Positions 54,604-63,179 of a DNA stretch of 64,000 nt are shown piece after piece; positions within the stretch are counted from its first letter, which is position 1; every line of letters begins with the position of its first letter. A program made the translations under genes and the position numbers. Origin of the DNA: Pseudoalteromonas haloplanktis ATCC 14393 (GTDB taxonomy: Bacteria > Pseudomonadota > Gammaproteobacteria > Enterobacterales > Alteromonadaceae); contig NZ_AHCA01000009.1 of the NCBI RefSeq assembly GCF_000238355.1, forward strand, positions 1 to 64,000. Reading direction: 5' to 3'. A model generated the notes under the pieces. That model was not told the origin of the DNA, did not search any database, and worked only from the letters and a program-made list of their open reading frames with translations.

Positions 54604-56580
54604 CTAAAGTTTTACCTCTAATGGCAAATTGATATTAATTGTAGTCCCACCTGAACTATTGTTATGCGCTGATATCGCCCCTTTATGTAGCGAAACAAAC
54701 TCTCGACATAACGCTAAACCTAAGCCAGTTCCCCCAGCACCGCTATTCGTTTTACTGCTTTGTACAAACTTGCTAAACACATGCTCAAGCTCATCGTCAG
54801 GTATACCAATACCACTGTCGATGACTTCAATAACAGCTTGCGCTTGTTGATTAGTCGTTAAAACCACTTCAACGCAGCTACGTGGTTCACTAAATTTCAA
54901 TGCATTGCCCAATATATTTCGTAATAACTGATTTATTTGCTCTTCATCACAGTCAATCATGACAGGCGAGCTTGGTGGCACAAACTGAATGTCTATCTCT
55001 TTTTCCATCGCAGTACCAGAGACGTCATCAATACTGGTTTTAATTATGTTCGTTAGATTATGCGGACGCGGATTAAAGGGAAATTTGCCCACATCTAATT
55101 TTGATAAGTCGAGCAAATTATTAAGTAATGAAAGCAATCTTTCACCACTGCACTCAATACGTGATAAGTATTTTTGTAACTTTTCCACCGCAATATCCCC
55201 TTTGCTAAGCTTATCTAAACCAAAGCGAGCAAAACTTAAGATTGAATGCATTGGGGTACGCAATTCATGAGACATATTGGCAAGAAACTCTGACTTACTA
55301 TGATTAGCCGCTTCAGCAACATTTTTAGCATGTTCCAATTGCGAGGTACGCGCTCTGACTTGCTCTTCCAGCATATCTTTCGCTTCTAGTAAGAGATCTT
55401 CTTTGTGTTTTAGATGAGTAACGTTTTTAAAAATAACAGCCAGCGCAATTTCACCATGATGATCAATCTCATTAAACGAGCCAACCAAAGGGATGCCTTC
55501 ACCGGCTTCCAAAGGTAGATGCACGTCACAGCTAAATTGCCGATTTTGATTTAAAGTGACCACTTTATCCTTAATTTTTTCTGCTGATGTTTCATCTAAT
55601 AAAGTAAACACAGAGCAGCTCTGAAGCTCTTTTGCTGAAAGTCGAAAAAGTTTAGAGCAGGCGTCATTTGCTTCAATGACTTCACCATTTCTTGCAAATA
55701 GCATGATAGGATCTGGTGTATGTTTATAAATAACTCGCAGTAGACTATCTTTTTCGATGAGTGCATCAACGGTATCTTGTAAGCGCTCAACCAATTCAAT
55801 GTTATGACGTTTTAATAATTCCGTTTGCCAGAGTTTATGTACAGATTGCAGTAGCATATTTTCATTAATTGGCTTTATTAACACGTCTTCAACACCTTGG
55901 CGGATCGCTTCAATCATAGAAACTTGATTTGGCTTTGAAGTAAAAAGCAAGCAACGGCATTGTGGGTAATGTGCTTTGAGGGTGACAAATACATCAATAC
56001 CGGAGCCATCAGGTAAACTAAAGTCACTCAATAGCAAATCAATATCATGCCCTTGTGCTTGGCTAATTGCAGCGCTAATACTGTTAGCAGTAATAGTTTT
56101 GATATGAGCGCCTAACAAGCTATTCGCTACTTTTTCAAGCCGCTCAGGAATATGATCAACCAGTAATACTGTCGGTAATTGCAACGTAGTATCAGTGCCA
56201 AGCTCTAGAGCTTGCTCTAATAAGCTGCTAATTTCTTTATTTGAGAAGAAGGGATAAATGACAATCGCATTTGGCACCAACCGGTTAAGTTCACTGAATA
56301 AAGACAGTTGCTCGTTGTTTTCAACTTTTGGTGCAAGAAGTACCACGTGCTCGACTTTGATCTCTGCAATTAATAAACTTGCAGTAGCTACTGGCACGCC
56401 ATGTGCTATAGCCACGAGATCGTAAGAACTCAACGCGGGGCACTCTTTTAACATTGAAAAATGGATTAATTCAACTTCGCAGCCAATTAATTCTAGCAAT
56501 ACTTTTATTCGCATAGCTAAAACACTACTGCTATCAACGATTAATATTTTTCGCACTATTTTGACCACACTTTCACCCAC
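54604..56580 (-). CDS. Soluble hybrid sensor histidine kinase (REC-like-REC-PAS-HisKA)
   Basis: The 658 aa protein has no membrane helix. Domains in order: a degenerate receiver-like region (about 1-130), a receiver (about 135-265, VLLVDHIPERLEK and DLLLSDFSLPDGSGID), a PAS domain (about 275-400, DPIMLFARNGEVIEANDACS), coiled linker, HisKA with phospho-His in SEFLANMSHELRTPMH and HATPase_c with DSGIGIP and GTGLGLAL. Start codon is GTG. It is followed by the response regulator gene, forming a cytosolic two-component pair. Confidence 0.86.
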   Translation of the reverse strand: MGESVVKIVRKILIVDSSSVLAMRIKVLLELIGCEVELIHFSMLKECPALSSYDLVAIAHGVPVATASLLIAEIKVEHVVLLAPKVENNEQLSLFSELNRLVPNAIVIYPFFSNKEISSLLEQALELGTDTTLQLPTVLLVDHIPERLEKVANSLLGAHIKTITANSISAAISQAQGHDIDLLLSDFSLPDGSGIDVFVTLKAHYPQCRCLLFTSKPNQVSMIEAIRQGVEDVLIKPINENMLLQSVHKLWQTELLKRHNIELVERLQDTVDALIEKDSLLRVIYKHTPDPIMLFARNGEVIEANDACSKLFRLSAKELQSCSVFTLLDETSAEKIKDKVVTLNQNRQFSCDVHLPLEAGEGIPLVGSFNEIDHHGEIALAVIFKNVTHLKHKEDLLLEAKDMLEEQVRARTSQLEHAKNVAEAANHSKSEFLANMSHELRTPMHSILSFARFGLDKLSKGDIAVEKLQKYLSRIECSGERLLSLLNNLLDLSKLDVGKFPFNPRPHNLTNIIKTSIDDVSGTAMEKEIDIQFVPPSSPVMIDCDEEQINQLLRNILGNALKFSEPRSCVEVVLTTNQQAQAVIEVIDSGIGIPDDELEHVFSKFVQSSKTNSGAGGTGLGLALCREFVSLHKGAISAHNNSSGGTTININLPLEVKL

Positions 56581-56641
56581 TTAACCTGATGAAAGCGTAG
56601 CCTAAATTTTCTGTATTCACATAATCAAAAAGGTCATTTTC

Positions 56642-57127
56642 TTAAATATGCTTGCCTAATATGGTTAAGCTGTAGTGATTACCATCCATAATAGCAACGT
56701 TGGGGAGTTCTCCCCATTGTTGATACTCAAAGGCCGCAAACAGTTTAATGCTGGGAATATTGTGACTAAATATAAATGCTAGTAACACTTTAATATTTAA
56801 CTGCTTAGCCTGCGTCTGTGCAAATTCGAGTAAATACTTACCAAGCCCTTGCCCTTGTGCGCGGCCAGTAATATAAATACTGATCTCAACAGTGCCGTCA
56901 TAAGCGGGTCTGCCATAAAACGATTTATAGCTGAGCCATGCAACCACTTTTTCATCTTGCTCATACACATATATTGGCCGAAGTTGCGTATGGCTATCAA
57001 ACCAGCTTTGTCTTTGTGCTACTGTCACCTCTTCGGTGTCAGCGGTAACCATTCTGCTGGCAATGGTTTCATTATAAATTGCAACGATGGCCGGTAAATC
57101 ATTGCTAGTCGCTAATCGAGTTGTCAT
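56642..57127 (-). CDS. GNAT family N-acetyltransferase
   Basis: The 161 aa protein resembles the phosphinothricin/methionine-sulfoximine acetyltransferase branch. The N-terminal RLATSNDLPAIVAIYNETIA and the acetyl-CoA binding RAQGQGLGKYLLEF (about 92-105) are clear. EISIYI precedes the acetyl-CoA loop. The substrate may be an amino-acid analogue or methionine derivative; this is a family-level guess. Confidence 0.85.
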   Translation of the reverse strand: MTTRLATSNDLPAIVAIYNETIASRMVTADTEEVTVAQRQSWFDSHTQLRPIYVYEQDEKVVAWLSYKSFYGRPAYDGTVEISIYITGRAQGQGLGKYLLEFAQTQAKQLNIKVLLAFIFSHNIPSIKLFAAFEYQQWGELPNVAIMDGNHYSLTILGKHI

Positions 57128-57176
57128 TAAGTTTGTTATGGTTATTGATCAGTAATGTTGATAATAACGTATCAGC

Positions 57177-57441
57177 TATACCCAAACCACCTCAAGATGC
57201 AGAATTCAGCGTTTCACAGGGGCTTAATATCAAGGCGTTACTTTGCAATAATGGCAGTCCCTTTTAAAAAGTAACAACACTGAGAGTAAGTACCTGTGAA
57301 ACGCCCAATGGGTTGGTTTAAAAGCGATTTATACTGCGTTATTGATTTTAACAAGGGAACAACCATTCTTTGCAATCAATGCCTTGCCTAAGTCGCTTTT
57401 AATTCCAACTGAAACGTGTATCTTGAGGTGGTTCGGGTATA
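57177..57441 (+). mobile_element. MITE-like element, copy 1 (265 bp)
   Basis: The element is bounded by terminal inverted repeats: left TATACCCAAACCACCTCAAG and right the complement with one difference, and the repeats continue for about two more bases. Two internal hairpin arms can form. Arm 1 pairs GCGTTTCACAGG (57209-57220) with CCTGTGAAACGC (57293-57304), with further pairing inside. Arm 2 pairs TAAAAGCGA (57319-57327) with TCGCTTTTA (57393-57401). It has no open frame and flanking TA dinucleotides. It lies between the GNAT gene and the exported peroxidase gene. A second copy is at 58906-59164. Confidence 0.85.
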
Positions 57442-57463
57442 TAACCACCAGCTAGGAATCACT

Positions 57464-58033
57464 ATGTTTAAAAAATTATTATTCTGTACCGCATTATTTA
57501 GTAGCATCTACCTAAATGCCGCAACCACTCCAGCGACATTAGAAGCCTCAGCACAGTGTGATGACTTTACCAATGTCAATCTGCGTAAATTACGCTCTAA
57601 AGAGAGCATTAATCTATGCCAGTTTAAAAACAAACCACTATTAATCGTTAATACTGCTAGCAACTGCGGCTTTACTCCACAGTTTGAAGGGTTAGAGGCG
57701 CTGTATCAAAAATACCAAGAGCAAGGTTTAGTGATCTTGGGGTTTCCATCAGATGATTTCTTTCAAGAAGAAGACGATGAAAAAGACACTGCAAAAGTGT
57801 GCTTTATCAATTATGGGGTTACGTTTCCAATGTTTGCAACCAGCGAAGTACGCGGGAGTAACGCCAACCCTATTTTTAAGCATTTGAATGCCCAGACCAG
57901 TGCACCAAATTGGAACTTTTACAAATACCTTGTCTCTGCAGATCGTAAACAGATCATACGTTTTAATAGCAAAGCTAAACCAAATTCAGAGGCAATGGTG
58001 AAAGCCGTTGAACAAGCAATTTCAGATATTTAA
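57464..58033 (+). CDS. Exported glutathione-peroxidase-like protein (BtuE family)
   Basis: The 189 aa protein begins MFKKLLFCTALFSSIYLNAA, a signal peptide; the frame's upstream 57416 start is not used because AGGAATC precedes ATG 57464. The thioredoxin-fold peroxidase domain has the catalytic Cys in NTASNCGFTPQFEGL (peroxidatic Cys; no selenocysteine) and later GFPSDDFFQEE and PNWNFYKYLV. BtuE reduces peroxides with thioredoxin, but it is cytosolic, so an exported version would act in the periplasm. The usual GFPCNQF block has GFPSDDF, lacking its Cys. Confidence 0.82.
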   Translation: MFKKLLFCTALFSSIYLNAATTPATLEASAQCDDFTNVNLRKLRSKESINLCQFKNKPLLIVNTASNCGFTPQFEGLEALYQKYQEQGLVILGFPSDDFFQEEDDEKDTAKVCFINYGVTFPMFATSEVRGSNANPIFKHLNAQTSAPNWNFYKYLVSADRKQIIRFNSKAKPNSEAMVKAVEQAISDI

Positions 58034-58117
58034 ATAAATACTGGTACAAGACGATAGTATTAGACTAGAATAACCACAGGTTTGATTAAAAAAACACCAT
58101 TTTAAACGGGAGATTTT

Positions 58118-58399
58118 ATGACAGTGGCAAGTGCAAGACACATATTAGTAGACAGCGAAGCGCAGTGCTTAGATTTAAAAAGCAAGATTGAGCAAGGTGA
58201 AGACTTTGCTGAATTAGCAAAAGCACATTCTAACTGCCCTTCTGGCCAAGATGGTGGTGCGCTAGGTGAATTTGGCCCAGGTATGATGGTTCCTGAATTT
58301 GATAAAGTGGTCTTTTCTGCACCAATAAATCAGGTACAAGGCCCTGTGCAAACTCAATTTGGCTACCACTTACTTGAAGTAACCAGCCGCTCAGAATAA
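58118..58399 (+). CDS. ppiC: Peptidyl-prolyl cis-trans isomerase PpiC (parvulin)
   Basis: The 93 aa single-domain parvulin catalyses proline isomerisation in the cytosol. It has the family wording SARHILVDSEAQCLDLKSKI, SNCPSGQDGGALGEFGPGMM and VQTQFGYHLLEVTSR, as in E. coli PpiC (93 aa). GGGAG precedes the ATG. A terminator follows. It lies between the peroxidase and the broken GST gene. Confidence 0.95.
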   Translation: MTVASARHILVDSEAQCLDLKSKIEQGEDFAELAKAHSNCPSGQDGGALGEFGPGMMVPEFDKVVFSAPINQVQGPVQTQFGYHLLEVTSRSE

Positions 58400-58420
58400 T
58401 GTTAGTTTTCAACTAATGTG

Positions 58421-58449
58421 AATAAAGCCGCCTCTGCGGCTTTATTTTT
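58421..58449 (+). terminator. Terminator of ppiC
   Basis: AATAAAGCCGC (58421-58431) pairs with GCGGCTTTATT (58436-58446), with a 4-base loop, followed by T residues. It lies 21 bp after the ppiC stop. Confidence 0.88.
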
Positions 58450-58466
58450 ATGTTACAGGTAAGCAT

Positions 58467-58874
58467 ATGCAATTATTAGGCTCAACAACCTCACCATTTG
58501 TACGCCGCATTCGTATTTGGGCATTGTTAAATAACTGCGAATTGGAGTTTATCAATCTCAATATTTTCGCTGAGCACGATCGCTAATTAATGATCAAAAA
58601 CAACCCTGCCCGTAAAATTCCGGTGCTAATCACCAAGCAGCACACACTTGCTGATTCGAATAACATTATCCGTTTTTTACTTTAGCAGCATGCTCACCCT
58701 CGCCTTAGCTAGCAACAGGAGCACTTACTTAGCACTATTAATGGCTGCAATGATTCGCGGGTTGAACTGTTATTGTGCCAACGCTCTGGCTTTGATTCCA
58801 CACAAGATAAATTATTTTTTAATCTCCAAAACGAACGCATTGCTGAAACATTAAGCTATTTAAATAGTCATTGA
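58467..58874 (+). pseudogene. Broken glutathione S-transferase gene
   Basis: The frame starts at ATG 58467 and reads MQLLGSTTSPFVRRIRIWAL with GST N-terminal features. Three in-frame stop codons follow: TAA after AEHDR, TAG after NNIIRFLL and TAG after HPRLS. The frame then continues with RSGFDSTQDKLFFNLQNERI and ends at TGA 58872-58874. About 135 codons remain of the usual about 200, and the C-terminal domain is mostly gone. It lies just before MITE copy 2. This is a decayed gene, not a working one. Confidence 0.82.
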
Positions 58875-58905
58875 ACTGATCATGAATTTAAAAGCTGTGA
58901 ATAAT

Positions 58906-59164
58906 TATACCCAAACCACCCCAAGATGCAGAATTCAGCGTTTCACAGGTGCTTAATATCAAGGCGTTACTTTGCAAGAATGTCCCTTTTAAAAGTAACA
59001 ACGCTGAGAGTAAGTGCCTGTGAAACGCCCAACGGGTTGGTTTAAAAGCGATTTATACTGCGTTATTGATTTTAACAATAGATCTACTATTACTTGCAAT
59101 CAATGCCTTGCCTAAATCACTTTTAATTCCAACTGAAACTTACATTTTGAGGTGGTTTGGGTAT
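58906..59164 (+). mobile_element. MITE-like element, copy 2 (259 bp)
   Basis: The second copy is in the same orientation as copy 1, has the same terminal inverted repeats (right end GGTGGTTTGGGTAT) and the same two hairpin arms. It differs from copy 1 by several substitutions and short indels (for example 6 fewer bases around the first loop). Flanks show only TA at the junctions. It separates the GST remnant from the DUF2750 gene. Confidence 0.85.
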
Positions 59165-59319
59165 GCACATCAGTTTATACTGCTTACTTGATTGGATTTG
59201 CTTTCGTGAGCTGGTTGATCTGACTCTATTTAGTAACTTAATTGAGTTTCACCGTTCATACAGTCAACATACTGTCGCACAGCAAACTAATCCTCGAATT
59301 TAATATTAAGGGTAAACAC

Positions 59320-59670
59320 ATGAGTGATATCGAAATAGAATCAGAACTAGTTAGTTTTGTAGAAAAAGTACGCCTAAGTGAAAAACTATGGGCACTCGGT
59401 GCTGAAGATGGCGGTTTTGTGGTTTGTGATTCTAACCAATTTGAAAACACCGATGTACTGCTATTATGGGAAAGTGAAGCTACGGCAAAGGCCCAGTGTA
59501 AAGAAGAATGGGCTGATTACAGTCCGCTTGAAATTACCTTAGATGAATTTTTAGATGATTGGGTTGAAGACCTTAAAGAAGATGATGCACTTGTAGGCCT
59601 AAACTGGAATGACGATCAAGTCTGTGTTGAAATCGAACCAGTTGGATTAGCACGCGCGTTAAGCGAATAA
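59320..59670 (+). CDS. DUF2750 family protein
   Basis: A 116 aa acidic soluble protein fitting DUF2750, with KLWALGAEDGGFVVCDSNQF and WADYSPLEITLDEFLDDWVED. The ATG at 59320 has AAGGG 5-9 bases before it; the upstream part of the frame (from 59242) lies in a non-conserved region. Function unknown. Confidence 0.78.
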   Translation: MSDIEIESELVSFVEKVRLSEKLWALGAEDGGFVVCDSNQFENTDVLLLWESEATAKAQCKEEWADYSPLEITLDEFLDDWVEDLKEDDALVGLNWNDDQVCVEIEPVGLARALSE

Positions 59671-59747
59671 GCATTATTTAACATTGCTTTACTGCGTTGG
59701 TTTATTTGCTATAAACTAACGCACATATTTACTTTCAGGGTATTACG

Positions 59748-60428
59748 TTGAAATCCCATCTTGGTCGTCGCCCTTTTTCCGCTATGGAATTACATACGCT
59801 TTACCATGGCTATATTTATGGTGATCAACGCCTCCCTCGTGAACAAGCAAAACATTGGCATTTTTGGCTGCCATTAATCGCCTATTATAGCGGTGCCTAC
59901 AGTGACGAAATTGGTCATTTGCAACTGGATGACATCGTTGAACACCAACATGTATTTTGTTTTCATTTTCATACTCACGGTAAAATTAAGGCTCGTATTG
60001 TGCCTATTCATCAAGCCCTGTTTGATGCCGGTTTAAATGACTATATCGCCTTAGTAAAACAACAAAATCACACTCGTTTACTATTTGACTTACCTTCAAA
60101 ATCAGGTCGTTACAGTGAGAAAGTGCGTATTTGGTTCTCCGGTGAAGGGGAGCGTGCCGGGTACTTACAAAAGTGTGATATTCCCAGTATTGATCAACTC
60201 GGTATGAAAACGGCGATCAGTAGCTTACGGCTTAACTTTGAACAGCAAATTCGTATTTATGCTATGCAAGCAAATAATAAAGATGCCTTTAACTATTTGC
60301 TCGGCTTTAATGAATATGACCAGCACGAGTTTAATGATATAACGCAACTAAATCAGATCACCCAGCAGCTCAGAGTGATCAACCCTCACATCCACTGGTC
60401 CCGATTTTTGCAACGTCACGCAGTCTGA
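59748..60428 (+). CDS. Tyrosine-recombinase-like protein lacking catalytic residues
   Basis: The 226 aa protein resembles the integrase catalytic domain in its first part: WLPLIAYYSGAYSDEIGHLQ and LDDIVEH match the GMRxxEI-L-DI pattern of phage integrases, but the catalytic Arg of the A-R-E box is Tyr (SGAYSDE). The HxxR and Tyr boxes are not found; instead the C-terminal half (about 130-226) has a glutamine-rich sequence. TTG start with CAGGG upstream. It is more likely a domesticated protein than an active recombinase; no attachment site or prophage is near. Confidence 0.6.
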   Translation: MKSHLGRRPFSAMELHTLYHGYIYGDQRLPREQAKHWHFWLPLIAYYSGAYSDEIGHLQLDDIVEHQHVFCFHFHTHGKIKARIVPIHQALFDAGLNDYIALVKQQNHTRLLFDLPSKSGRYSEKVRIWFSGEGERAGYLQKCDIPSIDQLGMKTAISSLRLNFEQQIRIYAMQANNKDAFNYLLGFNEYDQHEFNDITQLNQITQQLRVINPHIHWSRFLQRHAV

Positions 60429-60537
60429 CAAATTTGTTACTCATTGATAAAAAACTGCTAGGATAGAAAAGACGCTGCCAAAGTACTTTTTTGAAGCTTT
60501 GGTACATAACTTCTAACAAGAAAAATCCAGGTGCTCT

Positions 60538-63108
60538 ATGTTTATTAAAAGCTTACTGACTCTGAGTGTGGCCGTTGCTGTTAGTTCAGCCCATGCTAAT
60601 GAGTTTGTTATCGAAAAACTTGCCAAACCAAGCTCTCAACACGTCTCTTTAACTCTAGATCCAGCCCAAGATACATTTTCCGGTATGACCGAAATAGCTC
60701 TTGAAGTGCTAAAACCAACTAACTATATCGAACTGAACGGTGTTGACTACGCAGCACAAATGGCAAAGTTGCTGGGGGATGAAAACTGCGATTTAAGTAC
60801 TGAAATGCTTAAAACTGGCAAGGTTAAGTTCAGTTGCGCTGAACAAATCCAACCAGGAAAGTATACCCTAAAAATTGATTTTACCGCACCTTATAACCGC
60901 CAAAGTGTGGGCTTATATAAAACCTTAGATCAAGGTGTGCCATATTTATTTACCCAGTTTGAAATGAGCGATGCCCGCCGTGCATTTCCGGTATTTGATG
61001 AACCAAGTTACAAAATCCCATTTCAATTAACGATTACAGCGCCAAGTTCACAAAAAGTGTATGCCAACACCCCTGAACTAAAAACCACAAAAACGGGTGA
61101 GATGACCACTCACTATTTTGATAAAACGCCGCCAATTCCATCCTATTTGGTGGCAATGGCTGTGGGTCCATTTGAAGAGCGTGAAGTCAAAGGTATGCCT
61201 ATTCCAGGACGCGTGATCACGCCGCAAGGTAAAATTCATTTAAGCGAATATGCCGAGCAAGCAATGCCAAAAGTGCTAGCAGCCCTTGAGGATTATTTTG
61301 GGATCCCCTACGTTTATAAAAAGCTGGATTCTGTCGCTGTACCAGAGTTTCCATTTGGCGCAATGGAAAATGCTGGTTTAGTTACCTACCGTGAAGATAT
61401 TTTACTGCTAGATTTAGCCACGGCTACGCGCAGTAAAAAGCAGCGTAATGTATCGATTATTGCTCATGAACTTGCTCACCAATGGTATGGTAACTTAGTC
61501 ACCATGAAATGGTGGAATGACTTATGGCTAAATGAAGCGTTTGCGAGCTGGATGGCGGCCAAAATCACCGCTCAATTAAACCCTGAGTTTGAATCACATT
61601 TAGATTTACCACAAAATAATGTAATGGCACTCGATGCACGTTTAAGTACTAAACCAATTCGGAAACCAATTAAAACCGAAGCCGATATTATGGATGGCTT
61701 AGGCCTTGCGTATAGCAAAGGCAGCTCTGTATTAGCCATGGTTGAAAATTGGATTGGTGAAAAGGCATTCCAACAAGGTATTCAGGCGTATTTAAAAGAG
61801 TTCTCTTATAAGAATGCAGAAGCGGCTGATTTATGGCAAGCACTTGGTAAAGCATCAAACAAAGATGTAGCAAGCGTATTAAAATCGTTCATCGAACAGT
61901 CTTCATTTCCGCTTGTTAAAGTAACTCAGCAAGGTAAAACACTGACCATTAACCAAAGCCGCTTTACCAACGCTGGAGTTGACGCACCGGCACAACTTTG
62001 GAATGTACCTGTGGCAATAAAATACGGTGTAGGCGACAAAGTCAAAACCGCTAATGTATTACTGAGTAAGGCCAACCAGAGTGTTAAGCTTGAATTTGAA
62101 CCAGAGTGGATTTACCCAGATCAAGGAGCTTTAGGTTATTATCGCTGGGTAATGGACGACCAACAATTCGCTTCATTAATTGAGCATGCAGCCGAAGTAC
62201 TCACCGTACGCGAGCGCTTAGCATTGCTATCAGCCGCCGATGCATTATTAGATGCTGGTGTAATTTCAGCAGCCCACTTAATGCAAACTCTGGAAGTATT
62301 CGTAAGTGATAAACATCCTCGTGTTGCAAACACTGCACTTGGCTATTTAGCAGCGCAAAAACGTACTTTTGAAGATGAAAGCAACCACGACTTGTGGCCT
62401 GAGTTTATTCGTAAAAGCATCATGCCTGCAGCTAAGCAATATGGTTTAACGGCCAAAGTTGATGAAGACGCAGCAATTTCACAATTACGTACGCAAGTGG
62501 TAGCTCGTTTAGGATTTGACGGAGAAGACAAAAGCGTAATAAACACCGCTAAAGCACAAGCGCGTGTTTACTTAAGCAATCCTGAGAAAGTAGACCCATA
62601 TCTGGCATCAACTTACTTAAACTTAGCGGCATTTCATGGCGATCAACACTTACTTGATGCCTATATAAATACCTTTAAAACGACTAAAGACCCGCAAGTG
62701 CGCACTAAAATGCTTGCCGCAATGAGTTACTTTGGTAGTGCTGAACTACAAACCAAGGTGTTAAATTACAGCTTAACTGACGATGTGACTGCATCAGACA
62801 TGCGTACTATCATGTCTGGTCAAATGTATAGTAAGCCTCGTGAAAGCTTATTTATCAATTGGGTATATGAAAATTACGATAAAGTAGCGGCCAATTTACC
62901 TCCTTTCTTTGTGCCTAACTTACCTTATTTTACAACCTCAGGTTGTAGCGCTAGTAGCTTGGCAAAAACACAAAGTTTCTTTATGGATAAAATTGCTGAC
63001 GAGCCAGGTTATGCACGTACATTAAGTAAACTTGAAGAAAGCGTGAATAATTGTATCTCACTTAAAGAACGTGAGTTAGCGTCTGTTAATAGCTTCTTAA
63101 AGCGTTAA
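60538..63108 (+). CDS. Exported M1 family aminopeptidase
   Basis: The 856 aa zinc aminopeptidase has a signal peptide (about 1-20, ending SSAHA). GAMEN is at residues 274-278, and the HEXXH motif HELAHQW at 310-316 with the third zinc ligand Glu333 in NEAFASW. The C-terminal ERAP-like helical region runs from about 530 to 856. Unlike cytosolic E. coli PepN (870 aa), this one is exported, so it should cut peptides in the periplasm or outside. It is monocistronic. Confidence 0.93.
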   Translation: MFIKSLLTLSVAVAVSSAHANEFVIEKLAKPSSQHVSLTLDPAQDTFSGMTEIALEVLKPTNYIELNGVDYAAQMAKLLGDENCDLSTEMLKTGKVKFSCAEQIQPGKYTLKIDFTAPYNRQSVGLYKTLDQGVPYLFTQFEMSDARRAFPVFDEPSYKIPFQLTITAPSSQKVYANTPELKTTKTGEMTTHYFDKTPPIPSYLVAMAVGPFEEREVKGMPIPGRVITPQGKIHLSEYAEQAMPKVLAALEDYFGIPYVYKKLDSVAVPEFPFGAMENAGLVTYREDILLLDLATATRSKKQRNVSIIAHELAHQWYGNLVTMKWWNDLWLNEAFASWMAAKITAQLNPEFESHLDLPQNNVMALDARLSTKPIRKPIKTEADIMDGLGLAYSKGSSVLAMVENWIGEKAFQQGIQAYLKEFSYKNAEAADLWQALGKASNKDVASVLKSFIEQSSFPLVKVTQQGKTLTINQSRFTNAGVDAPAQLWNVPVAIKYGVGDKVKTANVLLSKANQSVKLEFEPEWIYPDQGALGYYRWVMDDQQFASLIEHAAEVLTVRERLALLSAADALLDAGVISAAHLMQTLEVFVSDKHPRVANTALGYLAAQKRTFEDESNHDLWPEFIRKSIMPAAKQYGLTAKVDEDAAISQLRTQVVARLGFDGEDKSVINTAKAQARVYLSNPEKVDPYLASTYLNLAAFHGDQHLLDAYINTFKTTKDPQVRTKMLAAMSYFGSAELQTKVLNYSLTDDVTASDMRTIMSGQMYSKPRESLFINWVYENYDKVAANLPPFFVPNLPYFTTSGCSASSLAKTQSFFMDKIADEPGYARTLSKLEESVNNCISLKERELASVNSFLKR

Positions 63109-63116
63109 TTTTTATA

Positions 63117-63145
63117 AAAACGGCAAACCACTGGTTTGCCGTTAT
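63117..63145 (-). terminator. Terminator of the lipoprotein gene
   Basis: ACGGCAAAC (63120-63128) pairs with GTTTGCCGT (63134-63142), and the minus-strand T-run is TTTTTATA. It lies 38 bp after the lipoprotein stop and 12 bp after the aminopeptidase stop. Confidence 0.7.
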
Positions 63146-63179
63146 TACTAAACTAATCCTGAACTTAGCAATATTAAAC

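Noticed and set aside
57172..57178. Single TCAGCTA beside MITE copy 1, same as the heptamer unit at 45148
   Set aside because: One 7-mer match is expected by chance.
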